From contig OZ020268.1 of assembly GCA_963971225.1 (NCBI GenBank), positions 51,634,404-51,698,403 on the forward strand: a stretch of 64,000 nt of DNA, read 5' to 3'. A program made the position numbers and the translations under genes. Below the pieces are notes generated by a model, which saw nothing but the letters and a program-made list of their open reading frames with translations, did no database searches and had not been told where the DNA came from. Shown here in pieces: positions 1 through 11,800 of the stretch (position 1 is the first letter of the stretch; every line of letters starts with the position of its first letter). The stretch comes from Melieria omissa. Its lineage: Eukaryota; Arthropoda; Insecta; Diptera; Ulidiidae.

Positions 1-241
1 GCAGCGTACTCTCTCTTTCAAGAGGCTGCTGGAGCATGAGAGAACATTATAAGCTTATTTTACCACAAGCAGTAAATATTTGTGCTTATAAACATTGGCC
101 CAATAGCGGCAAAAATTCTTGGAACTGCACACCGCGGCTCACACTCCCACATACATTTGTATATAATTCACAAGTTATCATATGTGATGGGTTCTCCCCT
201 GTAAATTGTGGAATTCGAAAAAATCCCAAGCAAACACTTAC

Positions 242-652
242 CATGCTTGCATTTGTGTTCCAGGAAGGCCAAATAGAGCGCCAACACGCGTTCGTGTATT
301 ACCGGATAGGCCGAGGCTATCTGTTGCTCAATGATAGGGTAACGTTCCCTTGGTTGGCTCATAACACGGCACGTTCTTATAGGAAACTACACACCAATTA
401 TTAGAATCAACAAAATAAAATTATAAAAAAAATAATTAAATATATACTGAGGCCTATAAATGCACCGATATGGATTACCTCGACCGGAAATGCAGCCGAC
501 TTCTGCATGAATCGTTCGATATTGACGCAAGCGGGGTCGCGCTTTGGCAGCGTTTCGCATTGCTGCAGCAATTTTTTGCCAAAATCGGTCAACTTGAATG
601 CTGCATTGGCTTTGGGCCAAATCTGATCAAATTCGGGACCGAATTTCGACAT
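242..652 (-). CDS. MavL/DUF4804-like paralogue C, exons 1-2 (partial, runs off left edge)
   Basis: Exon 1 is 479-652 (58 codons, starting MSKFGPEFDQIW) and exon 2 is 242-386 (48 codons plus one base). They are separated by a 92-bp intron with GTAATC donor and TGTGTAG acceptor. Exon 2 ends in a GTAAGT donor in phase 1, so the gene continues left, beyond base 1. Both exons have the same lengths (174 and 145 bp) and phases as exons 1-2 of the complete copy at 8886-12848, and the residues align throughout (for example ERYPIIEQQIASAYPVIHER, identical in both). The start was chosen at 650-652 because it aligns with the paralogue; an upstream in-frame ATG (754) is not conserved. No internal stop is seen. 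Exon 3 is not visible in the first 241 bases; the matching intron in the complete copy is 2.2 kb. Function is as for the complete copy and is not proven. Confidence 0.82.
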
Positions 653-1640
653 TTTGTTGTCTGGACTTTTAGTGATTTGGCGAATATTCAACAATGAAAA
701 ACACATAAACGCACTCGATGCGTTATTGCAAGTTTGTTTGTGTTTTATCTGCACGCTGCAGCTGTGAATATTTTTTTATATTTGTGCTTCACGAGCGCCT
801 AAGAAAGTGTTTGAAGTTATACTGCGTTTCGCTTTGACCGTCCACTGCAATTTATAGCAACAAATGAGTACCTGACGGGTTGCCGGCTCGTTCGCTCACT
901 GAACTCGCCGTGAAGCACTTGGGCCACATCTTTGTTTACAAAATGTTCGCACTTACTCACTTATCGTTGGGCATACTGTGAGGGTCGCTAGGAAATGGTG
1001 TCACTGATGTTTGGTAAAATGTATTTTGTAATTGTTTGTAAGCGAAAATTTATTTAAAAATTGTATAAATTTTCTCCACTTTTAAGAATTACCCATGAAA
1101 ATTTCATTTAAAAATCACTTGTCTACTATATGCCTTGCCAATTATATTCCTTGTCAACTATAGGTCCTATGGTCCCCACGCCTTTCCCTACTACTTTCTT
1201 TCTTTCTCTCTATAGACCCACCTCGCTTTTCTCTATCGCTCTTTTCTTCACAAGTCTTAAGCACAATGACCTATCTAGCCTGAGTACTTGAGAAATTGGA
1301 CCCTCTAGGGTTCACTTTCTCGGCTCCCCTCATATCCATAAATACATCCATAGGTCCCATACAATTTCCTACAGGGCGCAACATCGCCAAACTCCAGTTG
1401 TATGCGATGAAACATATACCTCGTAAACCAGTTGATGATGAAATAAGCTTTCAATTTTGTAAATACCAGAATGTACACATAAACATCTACTTGACGCTCA
1501 AAGCTTTCGGAGAGCTTTTTATTCTATTCTATATTCTATTGGCAGTGGGCCATAAAGATAACGTTGAGCAAATCATTTAAACGAATAAAAACCCGTTTCA
1601 ACAGAATTGTACAATAAAAATTATTGATTGTTGTATGGGA
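653..1640. other. upstream region of paralogue C, no gene seen
   Basis: This stretch holds no coding exon I can support. The part next to the exon is likely the promoter and 5' UTR. A short stretch around 803-815 (AAAGTGTTTGAAG) resembles one at about 13072-13082 upstream of the complete copy, which hints that upstream sequence was duplicated with the exons. No TATA box or initiator could be placed with confidence. Confidence 0.4.
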
Positions 1641-2194
1641 ATTCCTAATAATGGATTCTCGATACACATAACTCTCTTATTTACGATACAACGAAACCTC
1701 CTTTTCATGGGTTTGGACCAAAAAATGTATGAGCCAAAAAATAAGAGCCTGGAATGACAATAAATGACTTTGCTTTAAGTTCAAAGTGTCAAAAATTCAA
1801 AAAATTGCTTCACAACAGCTTCGAAGTGGTTCTTAGAGGGTTCAAATTTATAGCAGACCCATATTAATTTTCTCTTTCATTTCTTTGGAACACACTTACT
1901 TATATTATATCTTCAACCCTTAGCTCTTTTGCCATGATTTAGACACAATTTAGTCTGGTATAAGTACTCTAAGTAATAGGTTTCGATACAACGGTACCTC
2001 TTCTTTATGGGGTTTCAACCAAAAAGTGAGCCGAGAAATTTGAGCCTGAAGTAACAATAAATGACATCGCTTAGAGGCAAAAAGTTAACAAAAATGCCAA
2101 GGAATTCAAAAAATTCACAATTCAAAACTGCTTAGAAGTGGCTCTTAGATGGTTAAAATTTATAACAGACATTTCTTTCAAACATAGTCACATC

Positions 2195-3885
2195 CATAGT
2201 ATAATAATAAAGTAGTCTAACCTGAGAGAGTATTTCTAACAAGGTTGATAGAAAACAAGGTTACGACATCAATGACAGGAAATTTGAAGTTTTCACCAGT
2301 GACGTAGTACGAATTGTTTCAAATTGTCAAGGAACAGTGGGACGAGTACGACCTTTTACAAAATTAATATTTCCAAAAAAAAAAAAAGATTATATGAAGT
2401 GCATATGAAGTTATTTATTTCGTTTCATTGTATTTAATATATCTGTGGCCGTAAGGAATAACGGCCAAAGTCGATTTTATGAAGCTTTCAGGAGAGTACT
2501 TTTAATTTTTGATTTTTCTTTAGCTTTAACCAGATAAATTTTAGATTTCTGGGCGTAAAACATTCATTTTATGAGCAAAAGCCATAGAATTTTGTGTAGT
2601 AGAACATTTGAATATGACGAATGCAATGGTGGTAATAACTCAATTTTGTCCTAACTCGACTTTGGCTGTTATTCCTTACGGCCACAGATATACACATACA
2701 TACTCAGTTATCAATTGTTGAAAGCGATTTAGATAGAGGTTAGGCAAATTTGGCCTCTCTGTGTTACCAATATAACACTCTTGCTATTCAATAAAATTAT
2801 ATATATATTATTCAAAACACTATTTTTCAATATTTTATATCAATTCATATTTTAATAACTTCATCAATATTATTTGTAAAATTAAAAACTATCAGGTTTT
2901 CTGTAAATGATTCCCATTTTAACTTGGAAAATAGTCCTCCTCATCGCATTCTTATAGTAATGAAATTCATACTATCGCGTCCACAAAAGTTCCAAAATAC
3001 GTCTTTTGAGAACCTCAAAAAATGCAGAGCGTGTGGATCTGCGGATTACTCAAAATTTGTAAAAATCGTATTAAATATTAACAACGCAACATATGGCACA
3101 ACAATCACGAATATTTAAATTCACAAATTACTCATATGCTTTTTTTGTATTATTTTGCCGACATTGGCCCACTGCACACTTCATTGTTTACGTTTTGTTT
3201 TCTATCAAAAACTCATTACAATTGTTGCAAACCGTTCACACGAAAACGTTCACTATTGCATTTTGTATTATTCCAAAGATTCCACACCGTGTTGGTCAAA
3301 TTTTCGCGTTAAATAGTAACAAAATTCAAAAAATGCCGTTGGCCAATCAAATTTTTCATAACAAATGAAAATAATTTTAAGGTGCCCAATTGACATAGGA
3401 TTCAAATTTAATTTTTAATTTTTATTTCAAGATGAGGAAAAATACAAGGAGAAGCAAGATTTTATTTCAGCAAAATTCTGCACATGTCATTGCAGAATTG
3501 GCAAAAATTGATTAAACTGTAAAAAAATATGTGTATAAACGTGTTTTCAGTCTTAAAAAGGAATATACGCACGAATAATACAAATAAAATATTGCACTCT
3601 AAAATGGTCACCTTATATTTTTCCACCAGTGACGTCATCAGCCGGATGTCGTAATCTTTATTTTATCATTCTTGATTTCTAATGTATTTCTATTTTGTTT
3701 ACAAAAATTGGCAGAAAATTTTATGAACAGAGTTTTGAAAATATTTTGTGTCAAATCAATATGAGTTTATGTTTTCTGTTGACAAATTTTGTACATCAAA
3801 ATGAAATATTGTGAAAGAAATTTCCAAAAATTTGTACTCAAAAGAGGGGAGAGTTCAGGTTAGACTACTTTATAATTATACTATG
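2195..3885. mobile_element. P-element-like non-autonomous DNA transposon, 1691 bp
   Basis: The ends form an inverted repeat of 31 bp with one mismatch: the left end starts CATAGTATAATAATAAAG and the right end, read on the other strand, starts CATAGTATAATTATAAAG. The element is flanked by an exact 8-bp direct repeat, GTCACATC (2187-2194 and 3886-3893). Terminal CA, 31-bp ends and an 8-bp duplication are the P-superfamily pattern; hAT elements also make 8-bp duplications but usually begin CAG or TAG. No transposase can be read inside, only short chance frames, so this looks like a non-autonomous derivative. A second inverted-repeat element is nested within it. Confidence 0.75.
2438..2692. mobile_element. 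255-bp MITE nested in the P-like element
   Basis: The left end reads TATATCTGTGGCCGTAAGG and the right end is its reverse complement; about 37 bp pair with one mismatch (arms end AAAGTCGA / TCGACTTT). The ends lie in TA-rich sequence, so a TA target duplication (Tc1/mariner style) is possible but cannot be told from the repeat itself. No coding potential is seen. Confidence 0.75.
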
Positions 3886-3959
3886 GTCACATCCTGTTTT
3901 CAACGCTTAACTCTTTTGCTACTGCAGGAACACTAATGTCCCACGGCACGTTCAATTGA

Positions 3960-4900
3960 TTCTGAATGCCTGACACACATTTAGTTTGCTTGCAAATATT
4001 TCTTTCAAACATATTTACTAGTGTCTCACCGAATATTTATCTTCGGTATTTGTCTTATTCGGCCAATTTTAAATCTTCTTCTTTGGCTTCGGCCAAAATA
4101 GACGAATACTTAAGCCAAAGGTTTTATCCCCGTAATGCAAGTCAATTTGCTCTGTTTCAAAGTGTTTAAGAAAGTTAGGTGTGTCAAGATTGTTATTTAT
4201 AAAAATGACCTCTGATCAGCTGTTTATGTCAATTGAATTGTTAAGTGTGTTTTTTTATTAGAAACTGAACACTAAGATTGTTTTTGGTTATATTCTTATA
4301 TTCTATTCTTCTAAATTTTATTAGTTTTTTCCCTAATAATATTTTTTTTGGCCATCGATTCGGCCGAATATTTTAGTTATACCGAATATTCGGCTTCGGC
4401 CAAAAATCCTCATTAATATTTACTCTCTATGCCCAACTCTTAAAGGGATCAACAAACAAAATTAGCTATTTTCTATGAAACTAAATTTCCATTTGTATAG
4501 GTTAGGTTTTCCAATAGAGACGACTATACGTTTAAATTATATAAGACCTCATAAATGGCCTCATAAACCTCGTTTTCGAAGAAGTACATACAAAATTCTG
4601 CACCAAATAGTAGCTTTATGTGAGTGCATTGACACCTGGTTCCCTTGTGTGGGTTGATGTCGTTGCATATGCAGCAATTTTGCTTAGAGAGTCAAATTTG
4701 AAGGGTCGCAAAAAGGCGCTTCGTTTAATCTAGCGAACATTTATTTTGATAACACAGTTTTATCATTTGGATAAGTTGTTCCATTATGTGACTTACTGTG
4801 GAAATTTAGCATTATTGATTAAATAATAAAAAATATATTTGATGGACATCATCGCTAGAACAACATGGCAGCCACAGCCTGTCCATATCGATCAGTCTTT
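3960..4900. other. non-coding spacer with CCGAATATTCGG-type repeat words
   Basis: No gene is seen. Words such as TTCGGCCAA, CGGCCGAATATT and CCGAATATTCGGC occur in both orientations at 4025-4105 and 4355-4410. This suggests a degenerate inverted-repeat element about 380 bp long whose exact ends cannot be placed. Confidence 0.35.
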
Positions 4901-5049
4901 ATTAAAGAGATAAGAGAAATCACATAAAAAGTTTTCCATGTACAAAAAGCTGTCTTTCTATTCAGTCAAGCCAGTCAATTCATTCAGTAAAAATTCATAT
5001 AAAAAGTTTCTCATCTAAACATTGGTGTATTCATACTTGATTATGTAAC

Positions 5050-6060
5050 GAAACAGTTCAAGTGTGTCAAAGAATTCGTATAAAAAGGTTTCCATACACA
5101 AACACATTGTCCTTCCACAGTTTTTTTTGTAACAGGATTCAAAACTATTGAAGAATTCATATCAAACATTTGTGTCTTCATACTTCATTATTTTGTAAAA
5201 GGTTTCAAGTCTGTCAAAGAATTCATATAAAATCCTTATTATTTGAAAGAGTTCAAGTCTGTAAAGGGTTCTATGAAACTTTTCAATGTAAAATATGCAA
5301 TCTTTCTATTCAGTTACAATGTAAAACGGTTCAAAACTGCTGAGGATTTCATATAAAAAGTCTTTCATCTAAAAATGTTTGCCTTCATATATCATTTTTA
5401 AGTAAAAGGGTTCAAGTCTCTCAAAGAATTCATATACAAAGTTTCACAAACACAAAAACATTGGCTTCCACTCAGTTCTTATGTGACCGGATTCAAAACT
5501 ATTGAAGAATTCATATTAAAAGTTTCTCATCAAAACATTAATGTATTCATACTTCATTATTATGTGAAAGGGTTCAAGCCTGTAAAAGGAATAATCCTTT
5601 TAAAAACTTGTTCATGTAAAAAAATGCTATATTTTTATTCAGTTGTGACAGTGTTGAAAACTGCCGAAGAATGCATGTATGAAGTGTTTTCTTTAAACAC
5701 TTGTCTTCATACTTCATTATTATGTGAAAGGGTTCAAGTCTGTCCAAAACTTCACATAAAAATTGTTCCATGTAAATATTTTCGTTCTATGCAGTTATTA
5801 AGTGAAAGGGTTCAAGTATGTTCAAGGATTCATAGAAAAAGTATTCCATATACAAAAATGTTGTCCTTCTATTCAGTTATTAAGAGAAAGTGTTCAAAAC
5901 GTTCGAAGAATTCATATAAAAAAAGTTTTCTTATAAAATTTTTGTCCTCATATTTCATTACAATATAAAAGGGTTCAAGAATTCATAGAACACATTTTTT
6001 CATTTAAAAAATCAGTCTTCATTTTATTAAGTATTTATGATTCCAAAAAATTATCAAATA
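5050..6060 (+). repeat. ~80-bp tandem repeat array, about 13 diverged units
   Basis: The phrase GTTCAAGTCTGTCAAAGAAT or its variant ATTCAAAACTATTGAAGAAT recurs at about 5058, 5135, 5205, 5250, 5328, 5410, 5491, 5572, 5653, 5732, 5811, 5892 and 5973, mostly 80 bp apart. Each is followed by TTCATATAAAAAGTTTC and a CTTCATA-CTTCATTATTATGTGAAAG type stretch. The two sub-types tend to alternate, which suggests a higher-order dimer. A 161-codon open frame here is a product of the repeat and not a gene. The array ends just beyond the stop codon of the 3' cassette at 6105. Confidence 0.85.
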
Positions 6061-6104
6061 CAAAAATTTGTCTTGTACAGATTTCGTAGAAGTTTCAAGT
6101 TTTA

Positions 6105-7485
6105 TCATTGTGCAATCCTCTTGGCATAGTCGGAAATGTGTAGAACGCCATATTTGTCGGAAGCAATGTGTAGATTGTTCCCGCAGACCATAGACGTATT
6201 GATGTGTGGATTGTGCAGCTCAGTGATTAGTGTGCTGCAGGCAGCTGCCGGATCGCCAGAGCCGGTTAGAGAGTTCTGCAAAAAACCACAACACAATTTA
6301 GATGATTGAAAAACTGAGTTGGCCACTCACCAGCCAGAATTCATTGCCAGGTAGAGCATTTCCATCCCAGGCATACGACACCACCAGCAGCATATTTTGA
6401 TACTCCGTAGGCTGCAAAGCAAAATGCTCATGAAAGAAATTGTATTAAAATTGAAGAAACCCTAACAAACCAGTTTTGCAGCTGGATTGCGTTTCGAGAG
6501 AAAAGTCGTAATGCCTCCATCGGGATGCGCCTCCGAGATGAATTTGCCGCCGTCTTTTAGCTCCTCCCAATGATCGAGCGGAAACCAGGAGAAGTGCACC
6601 ACCGACACGTGCGGCAACTTGGGCAGCAGCGTCTTCAAGCGCTGCGTGAACGTCTCCAGAAATAGTTGCGCCTGATAGCTGACCGTCTTCCACACGCCCA
6701 AACCAACGCCCACCACATGCACGTAGACCTGTCGCTGAGCGGCTGCACCGCGCGCCTCCGCCTCCAGCAGCAGTGTGTCGAACGTAATAGCGTAGCGTTT
6801 CTTCATGGCCACATTGTCGAAAATGAAACACGTCCTTGGTATGTTGAAGAAACGCGGCTCTCGGCCCACCAACGAGGCAACCGAGTCGTAGGTAAAGTCT
6901 TGTTCCTCATAGAAATCGCGCCACAGCTGGCGATAGTCCACGCTGCGGCTGGGCGTGTGGCTTAACTTAGCCACATTCAAACCGTAACCGTTGGCTTTGG
7001 TGTTTTGACGCTTTGTGATGAGCACATCCTGCCATTCCATCACTTCGACCACCTCAAAGCGGCCACCAATCAGACCAATAATGACGCCTGATGGCTCAAT
7101 TTTTGACTTGTCCTGTTCAACGACGCCGGCATTGAAGCGATTGCCATCGTTAAGAAACTCCGAATGCGATGAAATGGACAAAAACGCCGTTAGCTGTAAA
7201 GAGAGAGAAAGAGACAACATGAAGTTTGTTTAAAATTTATTGAAAAAATATGAAATGAATTGAGACACACCTTGATTTCATCGTAGCTGAGCACATTGCG
7301 CAGCAAAAGTGGCTCCTGCTCGCCAATGGTGCCAACGTCAGTAAAACCGCCACTGCCGCTTCTGCCACTCAACAGCAAATACGAATCGTCGGCACCGACA
7401 AAAGCTACACAACGTCGACTCAAGAGGCGCTGTACAAAAGATGTCAGAGTGAGGTTGGGATAGATTTTCTGTTCGGTTTTGTTAC
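6105..7485 (-). CDS. MavL/DUF4804-like paralogue B: exons 3-6 only
   Basis: Four exons on the minus strand join in frame: 7271-7485 (215 bp), 6471-7193 (723 bp), 6331-6411 (81 bp) and 6105-6275 (171 bp, stop TGA). Introns are 55-77 bp with GT-AG ends; the donor after the large exon (GTTTGT) is weak. The product aligns with exons 3-6 of the complete copy: YAITFDTLLLEAEARGAAAQ, then HVSVVHFSWF, then SYAWDGNALPGNEFW, then ACSTLITELHNPHIN, the macrodomain-like end. There is no stop or frameshift in 396 codons. No exon 1 or 2 is found between 7486 and the stop of the complete copy at 8886, a stretch of microsatellite and AT-rich DNA. The exon 3 acceptor is in phase 1, matching the donor of exon 2 at 12455, so it could be an alternative 3' half of that gene (predicted 502 residues). 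It could also be a truncated duplicate. Confidence 0.8.
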
Positions 7486-7544
7486 CTGGAAAATATCAAA
7501 AAAATATAATTAATAAAATTGGAAAATCAAATAAAATTAATTTT

Positions 7545-7905
7545 AATCAAATAAAATAAAACAAAACAAAATAAAGAAAATAAAATAAAGTAAAATAAAA
7601 TAAAATAAAATAAAATAAAATAAAATAAAATAAAATAAAATAAAATAAAACAAAATAAAATAAAATAAAATAAAATAAAATAAAATGAAATAACATAAAA
7701 TAAAATAAAATAAAATAAAATAAAATAAAATAAAATAAAATAAAATAAAATAAAATAAAATAAAATAAAATAAAATAAAATAAAATAAAATAAAATAAAA
7801 TAAAATAAAATAAAATAAAATACAATAAAATAAAATCCAAATCAAATCAAATAAAATCAAATCAAATCAAGTCAAGTCAATTCAAATCAAAACAAATCAA
7901 ATAAA
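7545..7905 (+). repeat. (TAAAA)n pentanucleotide microsatellite with ATCAA-type tail
   Basis: About 290 bp of TAAAA repeats with few interruptions (7552-7835) passes into a degenerate AATCA/AATCAAAT stretch to about 7905. It lies just upstream of exon 3 of cassette B on the transcribed strand. The long Phe/Leu/Ile open frames on the minus strand are translations of the repeat and not genes. Confidence 0.95.
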
Positions 7906-8885
7906 ATATTCTTAATTACTAAAATAATTAATTAAACGAACTCAACAAGTTTCTTGTTTGGTTTTGTCAAGAAAGAAATTAAAAAAGAAGCAATGTTAAG
8001 AAAGCAAAAAATTATTTTATTTATTATTTTATTCTTAATTAAAAAAACAGAAAAATGAATTTAATCCATAAGATTCTGGTTTGATTTTGTTAGGAAAGCA
8101 TTAAAAAAGAAGAAAATTTAACAAATCTGAAAATGATTTCATTTTGTTTTAAAATGCTAGAGATTATTTTGTGTTTATTAATTTGAATAAAATTGTTTGC
8201 ATATTTTTTGTTTTGGAAACAAAAAATAATAAATTCTACTTTGCAATGTTATAATTTTAAACTAAAATGTATTATTTTGAGATTGTTTATTATTAAAATG
8301 TTATGAAATATTCTGTGTTCATTAATTTAAAAAATGTTTGAAATTTTTGCAATTTTGCCACAAAAATGAATAAATTTTGTTTTACAATGTTTGTTAAAAA
8401 TTTAATGTTTATTAAAATTTATTATTACTAAATTATTTATTATTAGAGGTGCACAGTGGCGGATTCGGGGGGGTGTTTTGGGGGTTGAAACCCCCCCGAA
8501 ATATTGGGAAAAAAAATTAGTAAATTTTGCTTTACAATGTTGTAAAAAATTCATTTTTTATTGAAATTTATTAATTGTTATTTTTGTTTATTATAATTTT
8601 TCTTATTTTGTGTTTATTAATTTAAATAAAATTAATTGCATCTTTTATGATTTTTTTTTAACAAAAATTATCTAATAAATTTTCTTTTACAATGTTTGAT
8701 AAAAATTTAGTTTTTATTTATCTTATACAATATTTTACATGTTTCATTGAGTTAGTTGTCATAAATATAATAAAAACCCCCCAAAAAAATTATCTATAAT
8801 GAACAAAACATTAATAAATATTGCACTTAAGTTTCAAAGCACCAGTTGAAACTTCTATGAAATCATATTAAAATACATTAAATAA
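7906..8885. other. AT-rich spacer with a degenerate hAT-MITE-like fragment (8455-8512)
   Basis: This is non-coding and very AT-rich. At 8455-8512 a GC-rich island (CAGTGGCGGATTC, then GGTTGAAACCCC and CCGAAATATT) matches the left half of the complete MITE at 46624-46783. No matching right end is found, so it is a fragment or decayed copy. Confidence 0.6.
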
Positions 8886-11800
8886 CTATTTCAAGATCTG
8901 CTTGACATATTCGGCAATGTGTAGAACGCCATGCTTGGCCGAAGCTATGTGCAAATTGCAGCCATTCACCATTTCCGCATTGATGTGCGGATTGTGCAGC
9001 TCGCTGATAAGTGTGCTGCAGGCCGTGGACGAGTCGCCAGTTGATTTTAGCATTTTCTGCAATTTTACATAGAAAATTAGTATCTGAATAATATGAAACA
9101 AATATGCACATACCATCCAAAATTCATTGCCCGGCAGCGCATTGCCATCCCAGGCATAGGAAACAATCAAAAGCATGTTTTCCTGCTCGGGTGATTGCTG
9201 CAAGTTTTTCATTCATTAAAAATATTAGACACCTCGGCATCCCATTCACAACACTTACCAACTTGTCCGCCGGATTGCGTTTCGACAGAAACGTCTTTAT
9301 GCCACCGTCCGGATGTGTTTCTGACTTAAGAACGCCGCCATTTTTTAACACACCCCACTCGGTTAGATGAAACCAGGAGAAATGCACCACCGACACATGC
9401 TGCAAGTGCGGCAGCAATGCCTGCAGTCGCTGTCCAAACGTTTCCAGAAATATTTTCTCCTGCTGCTCGGCCACTTTCCAAACGCCCAGACCAATGCCCA
9501 CCACATGTATGAAGGCTTGTTTCTGTGCGGCGGCAGCACGCGCCTCCGACTCGAGCAGCAGCGTGTCAAACGAGATGGCATAGCGTTTCTTCATGATCAG
9601 ATTGTCAAATACGTCATTCTTGTTTCGCGCCTCGCCAAAACGTTTGCCATCCTTGGCGACCTCTTCGTACAGCCAGTCCTGCTCCTCGTAGAACTCCTTC
9701 CAAATGCAACGATAGTCCTTGGCGCGCGTGTCTGCCTCGCCACACTGGCCGTAGCCGTTCTCTTTGGTGTTTTGTGTTTTCGAAATGACAATGTCTTGAA
9801 ATTCCATGACATCGCGACGCGACAGTCGTGCACCGATGATGCCCACCACAACGCCATCGCATTCAATGCGCGATTTGTTCTTCTCAATCACGCCGCAATT
9901 CTGTCGATTGCCATCGTTGATGAACTCTGAATGTGAGGAGACGGACAACAGCGCCGAGAGCTGCAAAATAAGGAAATCATTTTAGACGATTCTATTTAAC
10001 ATAAAGTGTTGAAATATTTCTGAAATTTTCACCTACTTTCACTTCGTCATAGCTGAGCACATCCTGTAGCAAAAGTGGCGGAATTTCGGCTTCGGTGCCA
10101 ACCTCCATGAAGCCGCTGCAGCCGCGCTGACGCGTAAGCAACAAATATTTATCATTTTTACCAAAGAAACTGACACAACGTTTCGCCAGCAAACGCTGCA
10201 CAAAATCGGTTAGCGTTAGGTTATTGTAGACCTCAAGTTCGCGTTTGTTTCCTAGTACACAATACACAAAAGAACAGAACAAACACTGATAACTACGATT
10301 TAAAATTTAAGTGATGATCAGGTTTTTTTTACAATATGGACTAAATGAGAAGAACAACAGCTGTGTGGACTCAAAACAAGTTCGGATCAAAAATTTGTTC
10401 ATTATGCATTAAAATGCAAATATCAAAAAATATAATAAGCATCATTTGACCTTTTATTCACTTTTGATGCATCTTTTGTGTCTCATTCTGATTCTTGTTC
10501 ACTTGGAATGCATTTCAAACTCGTGGATCCCTTGCGTATCACTAGTAATGATTATGTTCCATGAAGTTAAAGGCAAAACGATGCTATCTAGGGATCTGTT
10601 GATCGTATTGTTTTTGAAAAGTATTCAACTCTATTGGAACCAGCCATGCATCTTATGGCTAAAATATCTAACAAAATCGAATGCATAGACATGAGTCAGA
10701 TCTCAAGGTTCAGAGCTTTAACTTCTAAGCTAGAACGGAAACTATAGGCCAGGAAGTCAATAGCGATTGATCTCTCCTAAACTAGAACGGTAGCTATAGG
10801 TCAGGAAGGCAAGATCGATCGATCTCTTCTAACCTGGAAAGGCAACTATCGGTCAAGGGGTCAAGAGCGATCGATCTCTTCTAAGCTAGAAAGACAACTA
10901 TCGGTTACAAGGTGATCCATTTCTTCTAAGCTGGAACATCAACATCGGTCAGGAGGTCAAAAGTGATCGATCTCTTCTAAGCTGAAACGCCATTTTTCAT
11001 TCATGGGATCAACAGCGGCTTCTTTTAAGCTAGAAGGACCATAATTGAGCAAAATTCTCTTTATTATTTCGACATCTTAATCAATGATACTTCGGCTCTC
11101 CTTGAACGTTTTCTATCTATCGTTAGTTTGCGTTTTTAAAAACAACTGATTCACACAAGTTGTTTGTTAATTTTTCAACATGTCGGCACAAAAAATTCTG
11201 TTCAAAAAAGATAATTTGAGAAAATTATTTTGTTGAATAAGTTTTTGCATTAAAAAATACGTCCAACAGTACTGAAATGTACAGAGTCTTGATGAACTCG
11301 GTTTACAAACTGGGTTAAGTTTTTTTAAACAGTAATAAATCGGGCATAATTACTTCAAACTTGGTTAAAATATTTCAAAGCAAAAAAAAAACTATGCATA
11401 GGTTTTAGATTTTTATATATAAGGAGGTCAAAAATAAGTTCAACTTTTGTATGAAAACATGATTTATTGGAAATGTTTTTAAATTTAGTAAAAGTATACC
11501 AAATCAGAAATAATTTGACATGTATTTTGCTGTTTTCCCACAAACAATCACTAAAGAGGTAAAAAATGGGTTAAGTTTTTAAGGCTTCAGAGTTAAAAAA
11601 ATACTCTGAAGTTGAAATAATTTGACACGTGTTTTGGTTTTTTTTCAAAATTAACTTCTGACAAGGTCAAAAATGGGTTAAGTTTTAAATTGGAAACATG
11701 ATTTATTGGCTCTATTGGCTTCAAAGGTTCATAAAAATACTCTGAAGTTAAACGAATTTGACACGTATGTTGCTATTTTTATTTTACCAGTTTACAAAAA

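Larger units (their letters stand above)
1640..3960 (+). repeat. two diverged ~300-bp direct repeats, the second split by a transposon
   Basis: The segment 1685-1945 recurs at about 1980-2194 and continues at 3894-3930. Shared words in order are CGATACAACG, CAATAAATGAC, TTCAAAAAATT, GAAGTGG, CTCTTAGA, ATTTCTTT, TTCAAC and CTCTTTTGC. The second copy is interrupted exactly by the element at 2195-3885. The uninterrupted first copy therefore acts as an empty-site comparison for that insertion. Confidence 0.7.

Noticed and set aside
5483..5968. 161-codon frame on the plus strand
   Set aside because: Its amino-acid repeats follow the 80-bp tandem unit; neighbouring units contain stops in the same frame.
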